Positions 11,609 through 23,241 of a DNA stretch of 64,000 bases are shown piece after piece (within the stretch, counting starts at the first letter, position 1; the number at the start of each line of letters is the position of its first letter). Made by a program: the position numbers and the translations under genes. The notes beneath the pieces were generated by a model, which did no database searches, was not told the origin of the DNA, and worked only from the letters and a program-made list of their open reading frames with translations. The DNA is from Cyrtodaria siliqua (lineage: Eukaryota > Mollusca > Bivalvia > Adapedonta > Hiatellidae): assembly GCA_037043455.1 (NCBI GenBank), contig JAWPHD010007124.1, positions 62,001 to 126,000 of the forward strand, given 5' to 3'.

Positions 11609-13497
11609 GCTCCATTCCCCCAAAGTGAAGGCAGGACCCTGCTATCACTCGATAAAAAACATGATGGAAACTGGGCTTGTAAACAAAATGATTTCTCAGT
11701 TTTAAGCTATTTATAAAAAAAAGGTCACATGCCACTTCGATAATTTATATAAAACAAATTCTTCGGTATCAAATTTCCAGGAAGGAGTAAGCTAATAGAA
11801 AGTTGAATAAAAATTGTCAGGATACATATATTTGTCTGAAAAATTAGTTTATGCTTACATAAGTGATGAAAAGTGGTCCCGACCAGTAACTGTAACTGTT
11901 CCGGTAAAAATTAAAAAAATTCAAGAACTGCAACTATTTTGACTAGATAACATACAGCTATACAATAATGAGAAATTCCACCTAAAACAGAACATCAACA
12001 TTATTAGTCTCTGTAATAAATATGGAGTATTCCAATGGAAACTTGACTGTTGGAAGATAAACACACACAACAACAACAATCACTTGTGTGATCACTGTCC
12101 AGTATGGCATATATAGTTGTTGACCACTTTAAATTTGAGACTTCAACAATAGGGGAGATATCAGACATATCATATTAGATATCTGCTCTGTCTATATTTC
12201 CTTACAGGAACATGTGGCTGCTGAAACAATGCACATCTATTAAACACCAGAAAACATCACTGCCATCAGGTTTTTATTTATCACATAATTACATAGTCCA
12301 AATTTTTAGACGTCATTCAGCAGGGTTTTTTTCACGTTTAATCTTCATCATTGTGATATTTATTTTTTCTTATTTATTGCTGCACATTCTGACAAAAAAT
12401 AAAAACGTTAAAAATCAAAAAAAAATAACAGGAAACGTGAAATATGAAAATGCGAAGTCTTTTTATGAAGGACTAATGTAATGATTACACAGCTGTCAAA
12501 AAAGTACAGTGCTTTGGGGGGTATAGAATCACTTGGGTTAAATGTCTAATTTTAAAATGAAAGGAAAATGTTTATTTAATTTCTGATTTAGATTTACCCT
12601 TTTAGTTGTATGATGGCAAAATTTCTAAAATTATTGTCCCTGAAACTGTGATTTTTTAATAGGCGTTTTTGCACCAATAATTACATAATTTCATGTTATC
12701 CTTAAAAGTGCCAAACTTCAACAAGTTACCTTAATTGATGATTGCATTTTGACTTTTGTCCCTAACATTTGTTAAAACAGCAAATATTTATCTGAATTTA
12801 TTGTGACAGTAGATCTATGAATTTTTTGTTTCAAAAACGCACTTCATTCAGGTAGTATAGAATCATTTTTTCTGAGAGGTGTTGCACATAGTCAGTGATA
12901 TATTTTGCATGGAAAAATGTCCCAAATAATTTCACCGTTGAATAAATGTATGCTGATATGATATATCTTCAAGTCTGGAAAGTTTTAAAATAATCTAAAA
13001 TATATGAGCTGAGAAAACTGAATTTAAACAGGAAATGATGATTCTATAAACCCCAAAGCACTTGACATGTGCACAAATTGTTCAAATGTTATTATGAGAT
13101 TTATATCAAATACCTGATATGGGCATATATTGGGCATAATATCTGCAAAACACATTCTTCATCTGTAGCAACAACTAGTTGCAATTGTCTGACAAATCAT
13201 TACTGATAAATCCTTGTTTGAAACTAACACACGCATCAATTCAATCAAGGTGTATATCTGGCTTTAAAAAAGGGCATCTGTGTGACTATGATGAAAAATT
13301 AGCTACTCTTCAGGTCTCACACATCAATTAATTTTCCCATAGTGTTACTGTACAGCCTTTTCCAACATCTAGCTCGGTAGCAGACATTATTGTTGGTTTA
13401 ATATCTCCAGTATAGCCAAGACCAGTAATTTAAAACAATAAAATACATCAGTTAGCCAGGTGTTTTTTTTTCTGGCTCATGTTTATGTGACCCCTAT
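11609..13497. other. Gene-free AT-rich DNA
   Basis: An 89-codon open frame (12212-12481) encodes a hydrophobic segment followed by lysines, but it lies in low-complexity AT-rich DNA and is not called. A short (AC)/(CAA) run is at 12060-12080. The phrase TTCAGGTCTCACAC at 13309 matches the exon edge at 9531. Confidence 0.45.
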
Positions 13498-13759
13498 CAG
13501 GGGCGTACCTGGAGCATTTTGCAATGTACGCCAGATATGAGAAGCGTAGCTGCTAACCGAGCAGCGACGCTGCGAGTGTGGGGTAGGTGTGGGAGGGGGT
13601 GTCCCGGAAATTGAAAATTAGGAGGCAAATGATGCGTTCTCAAGCTATATTTCAGCGTTAATATGGCATTTTGAACTTTTATTTTTTTACTCTTGCTGAC
13701 GAATTGTAGCCTAAACAGTTACGCATTGGCGTACGTGCGTATGCCTGGATACGCGCCTG
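13498..13759. mobile_element. Small hAT-like MITE, 5-bp duplication CCTAT
   Basis: The ends are CAGGGGCGTACCTGG and the imperfect inverted CCTGGATACGCGCCTG. CCTAT flanks both sides exactly (13493-13497 and 13760-13764). It is 262 bp long and non-coding. The CAGGGGC type of end is common in hAT elements; the 5-bp duplication is unlike their usual 8 bp. Confidence 0.75.
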
Positions 13760-13789
13760 CCTATGGAAAATACAAAATTCATACACGGT

Positions 13790-14102
13790 CAGGGGCGTAG
13801 CTTGGCTGAATATGATGTGTAGGCCGAGTTCTAGCGGGGTCTGGGTCCCTCGGATTATTTTTTCAGCTAGACTGTCGGAAGTGCGTTTTGGCATGTATTT
13901 CGTACCGGTGAATATAATGTCTATAAGAGCATCAATATCCTTACTTTTTACCGTAAATTATATATCTTATAAATAAAAGAAGCTGTCCCCCTTACCCACT
14001 AGGCCTCCGATTTTTATTGCATTTTTGGCATTTTTATTTTTTCGATTTCTCAGAAAAAAAAAGTGTCGCGGCCTACACGGCCTATAGGAAGCTACGCCCC
14101 TG
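13790..14102. mobile_element. Second CAGGGGCG-ended MITE
   Basis: The 14-bp ends CAGGGGCGTAGCTT and AAGCTACGCCCCTG are perfect inverted repeats. The flanks (ACGGT versus AGTAG) do not match, so the target duplication is lost or the ends come from two insertions. It shares its end sequence with the neighbour at 13498. Confidence 0.65.
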
Positions 14103-15184
14103 AGTAGTCTGTCTAGCTGAATATCAACATGGGATTTTCAAATTTCTGCATCATCTGTCTTTAACACTGCAGATGTATGCTAAAGCAAAGAAACCCCTAT
14201 TATTTTTTTTAATTAAAAATTGTCTAAAATTGAGAAAAAAATTGAATTATATTCTGTTTTCCTTTTCTTGTTCTGCCATATAAAAATTCCGTCTGATTTT
14301 ATGTTCACATCAATAGTGTTGAATAACTGTCATGTACTATATGTTGACATTGCTCATGCATACAATATGCACTTGGTTGAACATTTCCCTTAACAATATC
14401 CCATCTATTTTGGATATTTTTTTAAGCTTGGTGGTGGCGGACGTGTTTTTATGCAGTGAACGGAAAACTCTTATTTTTATTGTGTTTTAGTGTTTTACTG
14501 ACATAATTAGTAAAAAATGTAAGTAAGAAAAGACGACAAAGTAACAGTGTGACAGGGAATTTCAACAAAAAGTGATAATTTACGCTGTAGATATTGCTAA
14601 TTGTAGTTGAAAGTGAATCGCCCTCGTGCTAAAGTGGCGGGAAAAGTAATTTTCTCCAGTTTGCTCTGTGTTGGCGCGTCTTGTCTCAAGTAACGAAGAC
14701 AGTGCAGTAACATTATGTGCTATAATATGTTCCCTCCTGCTTTTAGTCGATTTAAGTCTGCTTTAGTCTTTTCGAACTGCATTTAAATTTCTTTTGAAAA
14801 GTACATAGAACCTTTTAGCTGTGTCGTAGTTTTTAACCACGTGCTCTGATTATAGCTATTCGGACATTGGTTGGCTTTTATAAATGATGGTTTAACTTTT
14901 AAGTGTGTGTGCATATGGCGTCCATAGAACAAATACTCCAGAATATAGTGTAATTAGAGCTGTCGAAGTGACTTCGTGCCTCCTGAAAAGCCTTGACTGA
15001 GCTTAAGCAGTATTCAACATTATTTTACCTACACGGGTGTGCTAACAGTAACGCCAAATACATGATGACCTCGAAACAAATCGTCCCAAGAACATATAGG
15101 CACCAGATAGTCCTGCAGATATACTCAGTGTATATACACAGAGAACTTATATTCTCAATCCTGATAAAAACCCTAAAGAAGAAA
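14103..15184. other. Upstream region of the zinc-finger ORF
   Basis: No other gene is seen. From about 14410 the base composition becomes less AT-rich and could be the 5' untranslated part of the element that carries the broken ORF at 15185. That link is inference. Confidence 0.35.
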
Positions 15185-15864
15185 ATGGATGCAGCGAACC
15201 GCATAAATATTGAATACACTATGACTAACGGTGGTATAAAAGCCACTATGGATGCCGTCTCCTTCGAAATGTTTCGATATGCATGTGAAACATTCGTTAA
15301 TGAATCACATGGCGGTCAGTACGTAATTAAAATTGACAAATCCCAGGATATCAAAGGCAATGTACAATACACATACAGCGTAAAAACAGACACAAAATCA
15401 TATTATGCGCTTAATCTATATTCGACGAAGTGTTCACTGCTAATTAATGGTAAACAAACTTTCTTGTTTGTTGATAATCATCTGCCAAAGATACAGCCAT
15501 AACCATACAAGGTAAACAAATCAACGTTAAAGAACTGAATGAAATACTAAAAAGGCAACTACAAAGCCTAATAGATGCAAACATGTGTCATAAAGAAAAT
15601 AAAACACCGCCAGGGTCACCAATAAGTGACAAATGTACAAAATGTAAGAAATCATGCGGAACTAGAGTAGTCCTATGTGGAAAAGGCAAACATTGGATCC
15701 ACTATAAATGTGCCAAGCTCACATCTGATGAAACTGATGAAATTGAAAAAGATAACAATCATGTTTATAACTGTACTGCCCATGACCATTCTCCCTAGAT
15801 TATCGGTAACATGCAATCCTCCTAGGTTACCGGCAATGCTGAAATATCACAGCCCTCATCTAAT

Positions 15865-15954
15865 ACATTAGCAAAGCAATTCCTAATTGAAGAAGGCGAC
15901 ACATCTATTACATTAGCAAAGCAAATCCTAATTGAAGAAGCCGACACTGATAGC
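15865..15954 (+). repeat. 45-bp tandem duplication inside the zinc-finger ORF
   Basis: ACATTAGCAAAGCAA...CTAATTGAAGAAG...CGACAC occurs at 15865 and again at 15910 with two or three changes. The unit is 15 codons, so the frame is kept. Confidence 0.85.
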
Positions 15955-16342
15955 ATATGTTCTGTCTGCAGTACCGAGGTTACAGTCAATATTGAAACAT
16001 GCAAACAACGCAACGCTGTATGTCACCAGAAATGTATAAGTCGTTCTCAAGAAGGTCGGCACTGCTACAAATGCACATATTGTACAGACAGAAGGTATGT
16101 TATGTCACCTTCTATGAATCATATAAGCAATCTGAAATTAACCAACATTGAACAGAATCCCAAGATTAACACTTTAATTCCACTTTAAACAACAGAAAAT
16201 GAACAAGTACTAGGAAATAAAAATATCAGTACAAAACAAAGAGAATTACGGTTACTCGACACCAAACTTCGGAAAAGAGAAGAGGAATAAAATTAAAGTA
16301 CAGTAAAATGAAGCAATCTGAAAGAGATCAAATTAAGTTTGG

Positions 16343-16430
16343 AGAGGGGTGGCCCACCCCGACCCTCACAGACCTATAACGGGGTGAATAAATGGATTAC
16401 CATTAATTTGGTGATCGAAATTAAAAAAAA
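16343..16430 (+). mobile_element. Short retroinsertion with poly(A) and 13-bp target duplication
   Basis: An 88-bp sequence starting AGAGGGGTGGCCC ends in a run of A. It is bounded by AAATTAAGTTTGG on both sides (16330-16342 and 16431-16443). Poly(A) and a target duplication of this length are marks of LINE-type retrotransposition. It interrupts the coiled-coil part of the zinc-finger ORF, so it is younger than that ORF. Confidence 0.75.
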
Positions 16431-17282
16431 AAATTAAGTTTGGGAATAGGATCGAGAGGCTCGGAGGTAGAAATAAACAACTTGAGCTTACAATAACTAC
16501 ACTCAAAAATTGGAGAATACTCCAACATCAACAACTAACCATGTTGATTCTCAAAAAGCTAAACCGATGGAATCAACACAATCAAGTTATGAGATTATTG
16601 CACGGAATCCATGAAAAGGTTACAACGTTCATATTTAAACCAAATAGCTAGATAACCAAATAGACGATCGGATAAGGTTGGAATCGAGAACGACTGCTAT
16701 CAGTCAAGAATACTCGTCTAATAGCTCAGTAACTGATAGTAGAGTCTTACATAACCCAACAGTTACAAGTGAAGATTATACATCAGCATCTTATCCAGAA
16801 AAAGAACATTTTCCTGTTATAAGTCAAGAGCATGTATCAGCCTCTTATTCGGAGAAAGAGCATCTTTCTTTTATCCATACTCTTATTCATAATCATCCTG
16901 TCAACTGTAACCATACTGTAGCCATGCCTGTCTATACAGACACTACACATGAAGAGCATTTATCAGCCTCTCTACCAGTACGAACACTTTCCTTCTATCG
17001 CTTCCGTTACCAATAACTATACTGTAGCGACGACTACTGCAACAGATATAGCTACTGTAGTCCGTTTGATGCAAAGGCACTGACTGGGCGACCAATCATG
17101 TATGAAGAAGTCTGGAAAAGAAAAGAAGAAGCTTCACAACAGTATACAACTATACAAACTGATTGATTGTCCCCGCTTAGGAAAGACGTTACCAAAACCC
17201 CCAGTATCTATTAATATGAGTATAAATAATTTTACCGTCTCCTTTTTGTAAATAACTGAAATATTTACAAATTATCAAGCAA

Positions 17283-18520
17283 AGTCAGACGGAACCGGAA
17301 TGTAGTCTTCATCGTCGCTGTACATATCGTATTCTACCATGGGATTTACTTTTACGCCAATGTATCTTGTGCATTATCTGGTATGTACATTTTTATCATC
17401 ATAAGCTGACAAACTTTTCTTATTTATTACATAACTGTTTAGGTTGTGCTTTTGTGGTCTAATAACTTTCATTTGGTTGTAACTTTCTGTTGCCGTAAAC
17501 AAAATATCCTTGTAGTTATCATGCGTTATCTTTTTTTTAACAACGCACTTTTTAATGCCCTTACATTTCCTTGTACCAGTTTCATTATCTAACATGTATG
17601 AATATAGTTTACTTCGTAGTCCAACAATAGGTATTCCACAAGTTTCCTCTTTCATCTTACCGATAACCTTTTTATTATCATCAAAATGAAATTTGTTTTT
17701 CGGATCATAATCGTTATTATCAAAAAGTTTTTTATCGTTGTAAAAGTCTGCATACAGATCTTTTGTTTTTATTTCATAGCACAAGGAATCGGTATCAGTA
17801 AATAATGACTTAGCTTTTTTATCATATTTGTTTTTAATGTAGTTGTAATGGAAGTCATACATCAAATATTTTGATAAGTCTAAAATACACATGCCATCAT
17901 AACAATGACGATTTAAATCTAGTCTTTCTTTTATTCTGTTTATGGCAAATATTTTTTTATTAAACATTTTACAAGAAATTAATGAAGGCCTTTCTGCATA
18001 TTTTAAAAGGACCTCCTCATCATGAGTCAATTAAACATTTATTCTCTTTCTCCAATTTTCCATAGTCTTACCAAAAACTGAATTGTTCATCAGCTTAAAG
18101 AAATCTTTTTCAAAAGCATTCTTGCCAACTGTTCTTTTAGCAGTATTAAAGTCTATGTATGCTTTCAACCACTTTGATTCATCAAACTGTAGTATTCTGT
18201 GTATTTATTTTTACCTTTAGTCCCAACATTTTATATAACTCTAAGTTTCTATAATGCATAACATACTTCTCTTTATTCTTTAGTGTTGTAACAAGTTTGT
18301 TAACATTACAAGATCCTAAATTAAACGTTTTCTTCAAACTTTTACAATAATCTGATAGCAATTCATATTTTATATTTAAACTCTCTGGAGCAAGAGGGCA
18401 GTCATTGTATGAGTTGTGCAGTTCGTTGGGATACTCAAGATTACATTCAACTATATAATTTGGGATTCCTTTTTCAAACATGTCAACCCACTTAAAGTTA
18501 CCATTAGACAACCAGAGCAA
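17283..18520 (-). pseudogene. DNA polymerase B fragment, Polinton/Maverick type
   Basis: A protein-primed family B DNA polymerase, the replicase of Polinton/Maverick elements and their virus-like relatives. What remains is part of the palm and its surroundings. Visible motifs: LAPESLNIKYELLS near 18370-18335; NNSVFGK just below 18100 (motif B region); FTDTDS at 17802-17785 (motif C, catalytic aspartates); then GKMKEETCGIP. The breaks are a frame change between about 18215 and 18185 and an in-frame TAA at 18033-18031. The N-terminal exonuclease part is missing beyond 18520. An acidic stretch (DMYSDDEDYIPVP) at 17340-17290 is separated by a further stop. No integrase, ATPase, protease or capsid gene is seen nearby, so this is a dead fragment. 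Confidence 0.85.
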
Positions 18521-18923
18521 AATTCAACCAAAATGAAGTCAATCCGTAGTGTCTACTCTGTCACGCGTCTGATGAGAGTCTCCGTCACTTTTTGCTCGAG
18601 TGCAATGAGCTAAGCGATGTCAGAAAAACCTATACTTACAGACTATATCCATGTGTTAGATACTTCGCTACATATATATCCGTGTGCCGCAAATTATAGC
18701 TTGCTCTAGCTTTTAGTGGACTGCAGTGTGCTTTTGTGTGATTATAAACGAGTGAATAATATAGTAGACATTAACTCCTATGTAGAACCCCTACATTTTC
18801 ATAGCAGACGATTATGTTACGCTCTGCACAGAGCAAGATATGTTAGATTAGAGCTTGGATCTAAAAAGAAAAATAGAAGTAGGACATGATGGTACACGCA
18901 AACTGGGGAAACTTTACCCTTGT
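18521..18923. other. Spacer between two element relics
   Basis: No homology recognised. It separates the truncated polymerase from the retroelement C-terminus. Confidence 0.4.
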
Positions 18924-19310
18924 TTACTGTGAGTTGATACAGTTGGAAAACTGCTTATCACAAACATCAGCGAGTGCACATCTTTCTCTGGGTGTTTCGC
19001 CCCTGAACACCCTCCAGATGGCGGGGCAGCAGTGTTGATCAGGCACTGCTTGTCTGTGATGGCTCCGTGTCGGTTCGTTGCGTCTCATCCAGAACCAACT
19101 AGACGTCCTGTCTGCTGTCTGACCTAGCTTGTTAACTGCTTTCTTACGTACTTGACCCTTGATGCCTAGGGTACCGAACATTCTCCACAGTGACTCTGCT
19201 AGGAAGCCCCTACATCCAACTTCCACCGGAAACAACCACGTTTTCCATCCTCGCGTTGCGTATATTGACCAGCTCTTGCAATCTCCACGCAGAGCTATCG
19301 TTCCTTGCAC

Positions 19311-19743
19311 TCACATATATCTCTGCTAACTACTAAATTACAAGATTTTGGTAAAACCTGTTAATTTGGACTATGTTTGCCTGAAACTTATTTATTTCTT
19401 GTGTAAATATAATGTTCAGAATATCTGCAAATTAGATGTTGCAAGATTTGAAATAATGCATGAAAACAATTTAGTTTTAATCGGGACTATTTTACTACAA
19501 AAAAAAAACGTACTTAGATCTCCTCAATCGAAACGCATATTTTAACATTTCAAACCGAAGCTCGATAGCAGAAAATTACTAAAAAAAAATAACTCATAGA
19601 AATAAAAATTGAAATTATTTAATATATGTCTATATTTTATCTTTGTAGATCATGCAAAAGGATTTATTATAAACATCGTCATAACTTTTTTGAATAATCA
19701 CGTGACCTAACCGTTCGCCCTCCTTCCTTTGACGTTGACAGAG
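19311..19743. other. AT-rich block interrupting the retroelement endonuclease
   Basis: Lies between the endonuclease core and the conserved C-terminal segment. It contains A runs at 19499-19508 and 19580-19589 and a CACGTG at 19698-19703. No ends or target duplication were recognised. Confidence 0.5.
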
Positions 19744-20106
19744 TCAAATGAGGAACGAGTGTAGTCTGGGTAGAGATTGCAGCTCTTGGTATTTGGCCAT
19801 CTTCCTTTCATGTGCCTCCTCTGTTTTCTCTTCCCACGGCACCGTCAGCTCTACCATAATCAGCCTTTTAGAGATATGTGACCAGATAACAATGTCTGGT
19901 CGAAGAGTTGTTTGTACTACATCTGGGAATACAAGTTTCTTCCCCAGATCCACCCGCATTTCCCATGTCTTGGCTTCATTCAAGAAACCACTGTTGCTGG
20001 TAGTTGTGGTTTTCTTCTGACCCTCCTTGACAAAGCTGATGAAATGCATGCCTGTTTTGTGTGGGTGTCTCTCTTTCCTTCGCTCCCTCTCCAGGATGTC
20101 TGCCAT

Positions 20107-20790
20107 GGGGGCACTCCACAGTTTACTGTACAATTCTCAATCATCAAACCCATGACAAGCCCTTAGCCTGAATCCTTGAGCAAAAATAAATCACATCATC
20201 ATTGTGTCATACATTTCTTAGAAGACAATAAAATTTCCCATGTTTCCATACCAAATAAAAGTATCAAAAACCATTTTCTGTACAACTTTAGTCCCATTTC
20301 TTTAAGATTACCTCACCCCTCAAAACATGCTAAGAAAGCAATTTTAGCAATATTTCAAATGTCAATAAATAATAAAAAAAAAAATCCTACGCATATCAGG
20401 GTCATGTCTGCACTCATAATGCTCTTGCATATCAGGAAATGCTAAAATTTACATACCTACTCCGGCGTTTTAAAAAGTTATTCCATGCTGATCAACCCGT
20501 GAGTCAAAATCAGCCATTTTACCTACTTTTTGGAAGTTTTTGCTTGGTTCACATTTTTCTATTTATAGCCTCCAAAAAACCCAAAGAATGCATATTCCAA
20601 TACACCAAAATAAACTTAGAAGTACTCAAAAATGAAAAAAACATCAAACATGTGCTTCATAATTATTATAAATACCATCCATGGACCTAAAAGATGCTTA
20701 GTTGATTTCTTTCGTGCGAAACTGAGGAGTGAACCCCCACCCCTCCCACCACAACACCCCCTACCCATATCCTGAAGGACTCTGTCATGA
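20107..20790. other. AT-rich block interrupting the retroelement before the endonuclease
   Basis: Sits between the zinc-knuckle region and the endonuclease core. There is no conserved coding frame and no clear transposon ends. Confidence 0.45.
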
Positions 20791-21260
20791 CGCCACCTGT
20801 ATCTTACTTGTGACAGAGCTGTTGGGCATGATGACATTATGTGTTGGAGGGTGCCTTTGCTTTTACACAATGAACAGAGGGGTCTTCATATAAGTTCCAC
20901 AACTGCAGATTTGTAGATGTAGGCAGCAGATCATAAACTGAGCGAAGTAGGAAGCTTAACCTCAGGGGCTCGTACTTTCAGATCTCTGCCCACGTGAGCT
21001 TCCTTTCTGGTTATGTCCACCTTGTCCACCCCTATTGAGCTCCCATCTGGACTGCCTTAGCTGAACGGGCCTCTTCTTCCGCTCTTCTTATCGGGACCAG
21101 GACATGTATGGCAAGCTTCTTATCTCCTGTTGGACCATGGTCCTCCTGCTCCGGCTTCCAGCATCCTTCCACCTTTGCTGTGGCTTTGTTCCAAGCCCTT
21201 CTCTTCCCACGTTGGTTGTGCCAACAATGTCCTGGTGTTTCAGCCTGCTCTCAGCCTGGT

Positions 21261-22643
21261 CTACTGCTTTTACTTAAAATACCATGGAATTGATAAACAT
21301 TTGTTATGGTGGAAGTTTCGTATACGTAATATACATATATCTGGTTGTGGATGTGAACTCTACTAGTGAAAACTAGGTGTGCCAATGAAGGCAGAATATA
21401 TTATCAAGAACAAGAACAAGATGGCGGACCAATTCGACCATCCTGCAGGTCATACCACACCAATTCATTTTCCATAGCACCTTATAGCTCTAAGCTCTGC
21501 ACTGAGTTCCCTAATATAGGACGCTGTATTTTTTATTACTTTTTGAAAGACCTATCTTAGTTTTATCAAAAAAACATACAGAAGCCATACGTTGAGTATG
21601 TTTTGAAAAAGCGGTTTGGGTCGGATGGTGATGACCCACCCACTTGCATGTAGAAACATGAGGAAAATGTAAAATATACTTCTTTCTTTGATTATGCAAC
21701 ACATGATGAATACATTGCACAAATGTATGATTTAACCTTTATAAGTACTCTTCAAAAGTTAAATTTTAATTTTTTAGCAAGATTTTTTGGTTTGTTTACC
21801 TTGTCAACCAATCAAAACTAAGAGATTCTGTGTAATAGCTTCGAATTTACCCTGGAACTTTTCCCTGCCCGCTGATTGGTTGGTAATTGGTGTAGTCTGA
21901 TCTGCATTGATGTATACTAGTTTTAATCTTAATTTAGTTAAATAATATTTTATTGCAGATATGTTACAATACATAAATTCAACATGACAATATTCATAGC
22001 AACATATGCAAATGGATTGAACTACAAGTTATTACAACATTAGTTACAGTTTTCTTTAATCTTAATAAAGTGATGGTATCACAATGTTTTATTATGATTA
22101 TGACTGACCCTGATATGATCAACTTTTATAAAAATAAGAATTTAAATATACATTAGATCTAACAGTATTTAAAAATCGTCCCGACGTTTAGTAGCCACCT
22201 ATAATAGTACGGCTTTTACCCGCATCCGCTCTTTACTTTCGAAGTTCGAATAGGTATTCAGTTTATTTCGTCAGTCAAATAGAACGTTTTGGAAAAGGAC
22301 ACTGCATTTTTTTGTTTTTTGAGTTTTTATACTCATATAAAAACACGCACAGGTAATCATGAAGACTGTTAACTCGCTTTGCATAACTGCTACGAAATCT
22401 AGAATGTCAAACGAGATAATAAATGCCTTTTACATTAAAAATTACGTTGAACTTGACACAAATTATTTTATTACATAATTCCAAAGCAAAATAAATCCAA
22501 AGCAAAGGGGACTTGAGAGCACTTTATTTAGATTAAATTCCCACCCCCATACGATTTATTTAGGTAAATTTGTTCTGAACAATGATTTATCACTTAGCAA
22601 AAGTTAGCTTACATCATGGAAGTGAAACATAACACCATTCTAT
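21261..22643. other. No gene recognised
   Basis: AT-rich DNA. A dispersed repeat at about 22570-22643 (TTGTTCTGAACAATGATTTA, GGAAGTGAAACATAACACCA) also occurs at 46230-46295 and abuts the composite element to the right. Confidence 0.5.
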
Positions 22644-23170
22644 CAGGGAGTAAGTATACAGGGAGGAGAAACGGGTTCATAAATCATTTAATGCTCTATT
22701 AATAGTTTATCGATTTACAGTAAAGCTCACGCGAAACACACACTTCACTCGATTCTCCGAGTTTAGTTGTATCGAGTTTCGCGCGTATCTACGCGGAGTC
22801 GGTGTTTGTCCTCGGCGAATTCACGCGGCGAAAGTACGCTATCGCCGAGTGATAGCCACTCCGAGTTACTCCGCGTATAATCTAATTATGCAAAAATTTA
22901 TCGTTTATCGCAGCGTAAGTAACATTTAATTAACTGTAATTTTTCTTCGACGTCGGCCATTTTTTTTAGAATCAAATAGAATATTTCCAATCACGGGCCA
23001 CCAAGTACATGTATGTAATGTAATAAATATAGGCACGCACACATAACAAATGCTTGATTGTGACGAGGAGTATTAATCAAATTATGATGCAACATTATAT
23101 TGATAAAAACAAGTAGAGGTCTACCAATTACATGCACAAGATGTGTAAACCTTTAAAATGACCTTGCTGT

Positions 23171-23241
23171 TTAATTGAATTAAATTGGAATTTATAGTCT
23201 CACCGACTATATATATATATATTCCAATTTAATTCAATTAA
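23171..23241. repeat. Perfect 21-bp inverted repeat hairpin
   Basis: TTAATTGAATTAAATTGGAA+T is matched exactly by its complement at 23221-23241, with a 29-nt (TA)-rich loop. Confidence 0.9.

Larger units (their letters stand above)
15185..17016 (+). pseudogene. Broken ORF with two PHD-like zinc fingers, probably from a mobile element
   Basis: ATG at 15185 (MDAANRINIEYT) opens a conserved-looking N-terminal domain that stops at 15502. The reading continues in another frame from about 15498. A first cysteine-rich finger (CTKCKKSC, then HWIHYKC) lies at 15630-15785. TAG codons follow at 15796 and 15823. A second finger (CSVC...CHQKC...CYKC) lies at about 15960-16070, with a stop at 16186. After that come charged, coiled-coil-like residues interrupted by an inserted sequence, and a Ser/Thr/His-rich stretch to 17016 with repeated SASYxEKEH phrases. 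PHD-like fingers plus coiled coil are known in ORF1 of some LINE elements. Assignment to a LINE or to the neighbouring Polinton is unsettled. Clearly inactive. Confidence 0.6.
18924..21260 (-). pseudogene. C-terminal part of a non-LTR retroelement with restriction-like endonuclease
   Basis: Read on the - strand from about 21260: RSVYDLLPTSTN (post-RT region), then a zinc knuckle CSLCKSKGTLQHIMSSC (C-x2-C-x7-H-x4-C) near 20880-20830, then RYRWRHDRVL. After an interruption comes ADILERERRKER and the endonuclease core LRPDIVIWS...MVELTVPWEEK (20133-19744). After a second interruption comes GWKTWLFPVEVGCRGF and SLWRMFGTLGIKG (19310-18924). A CCHC knuckle followed by a PD...E/K nuclease is the signature of the endonuclease in R2/R4/NeSL-type elements. 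The reverse transcriptase itself is absent. A frameshift precedes the zinc knuckle, stops occur, and two blocks of unrelated AT-rich DNA split it. Inactive relic. Confidence 0.8.

Noticed and set aside
12212..12481. 89-codon frame with a hydrophobic segment
   Set aside because: AT-rich, low-complexity context, lysine/asparagine-heavy tail and no recognisable family.
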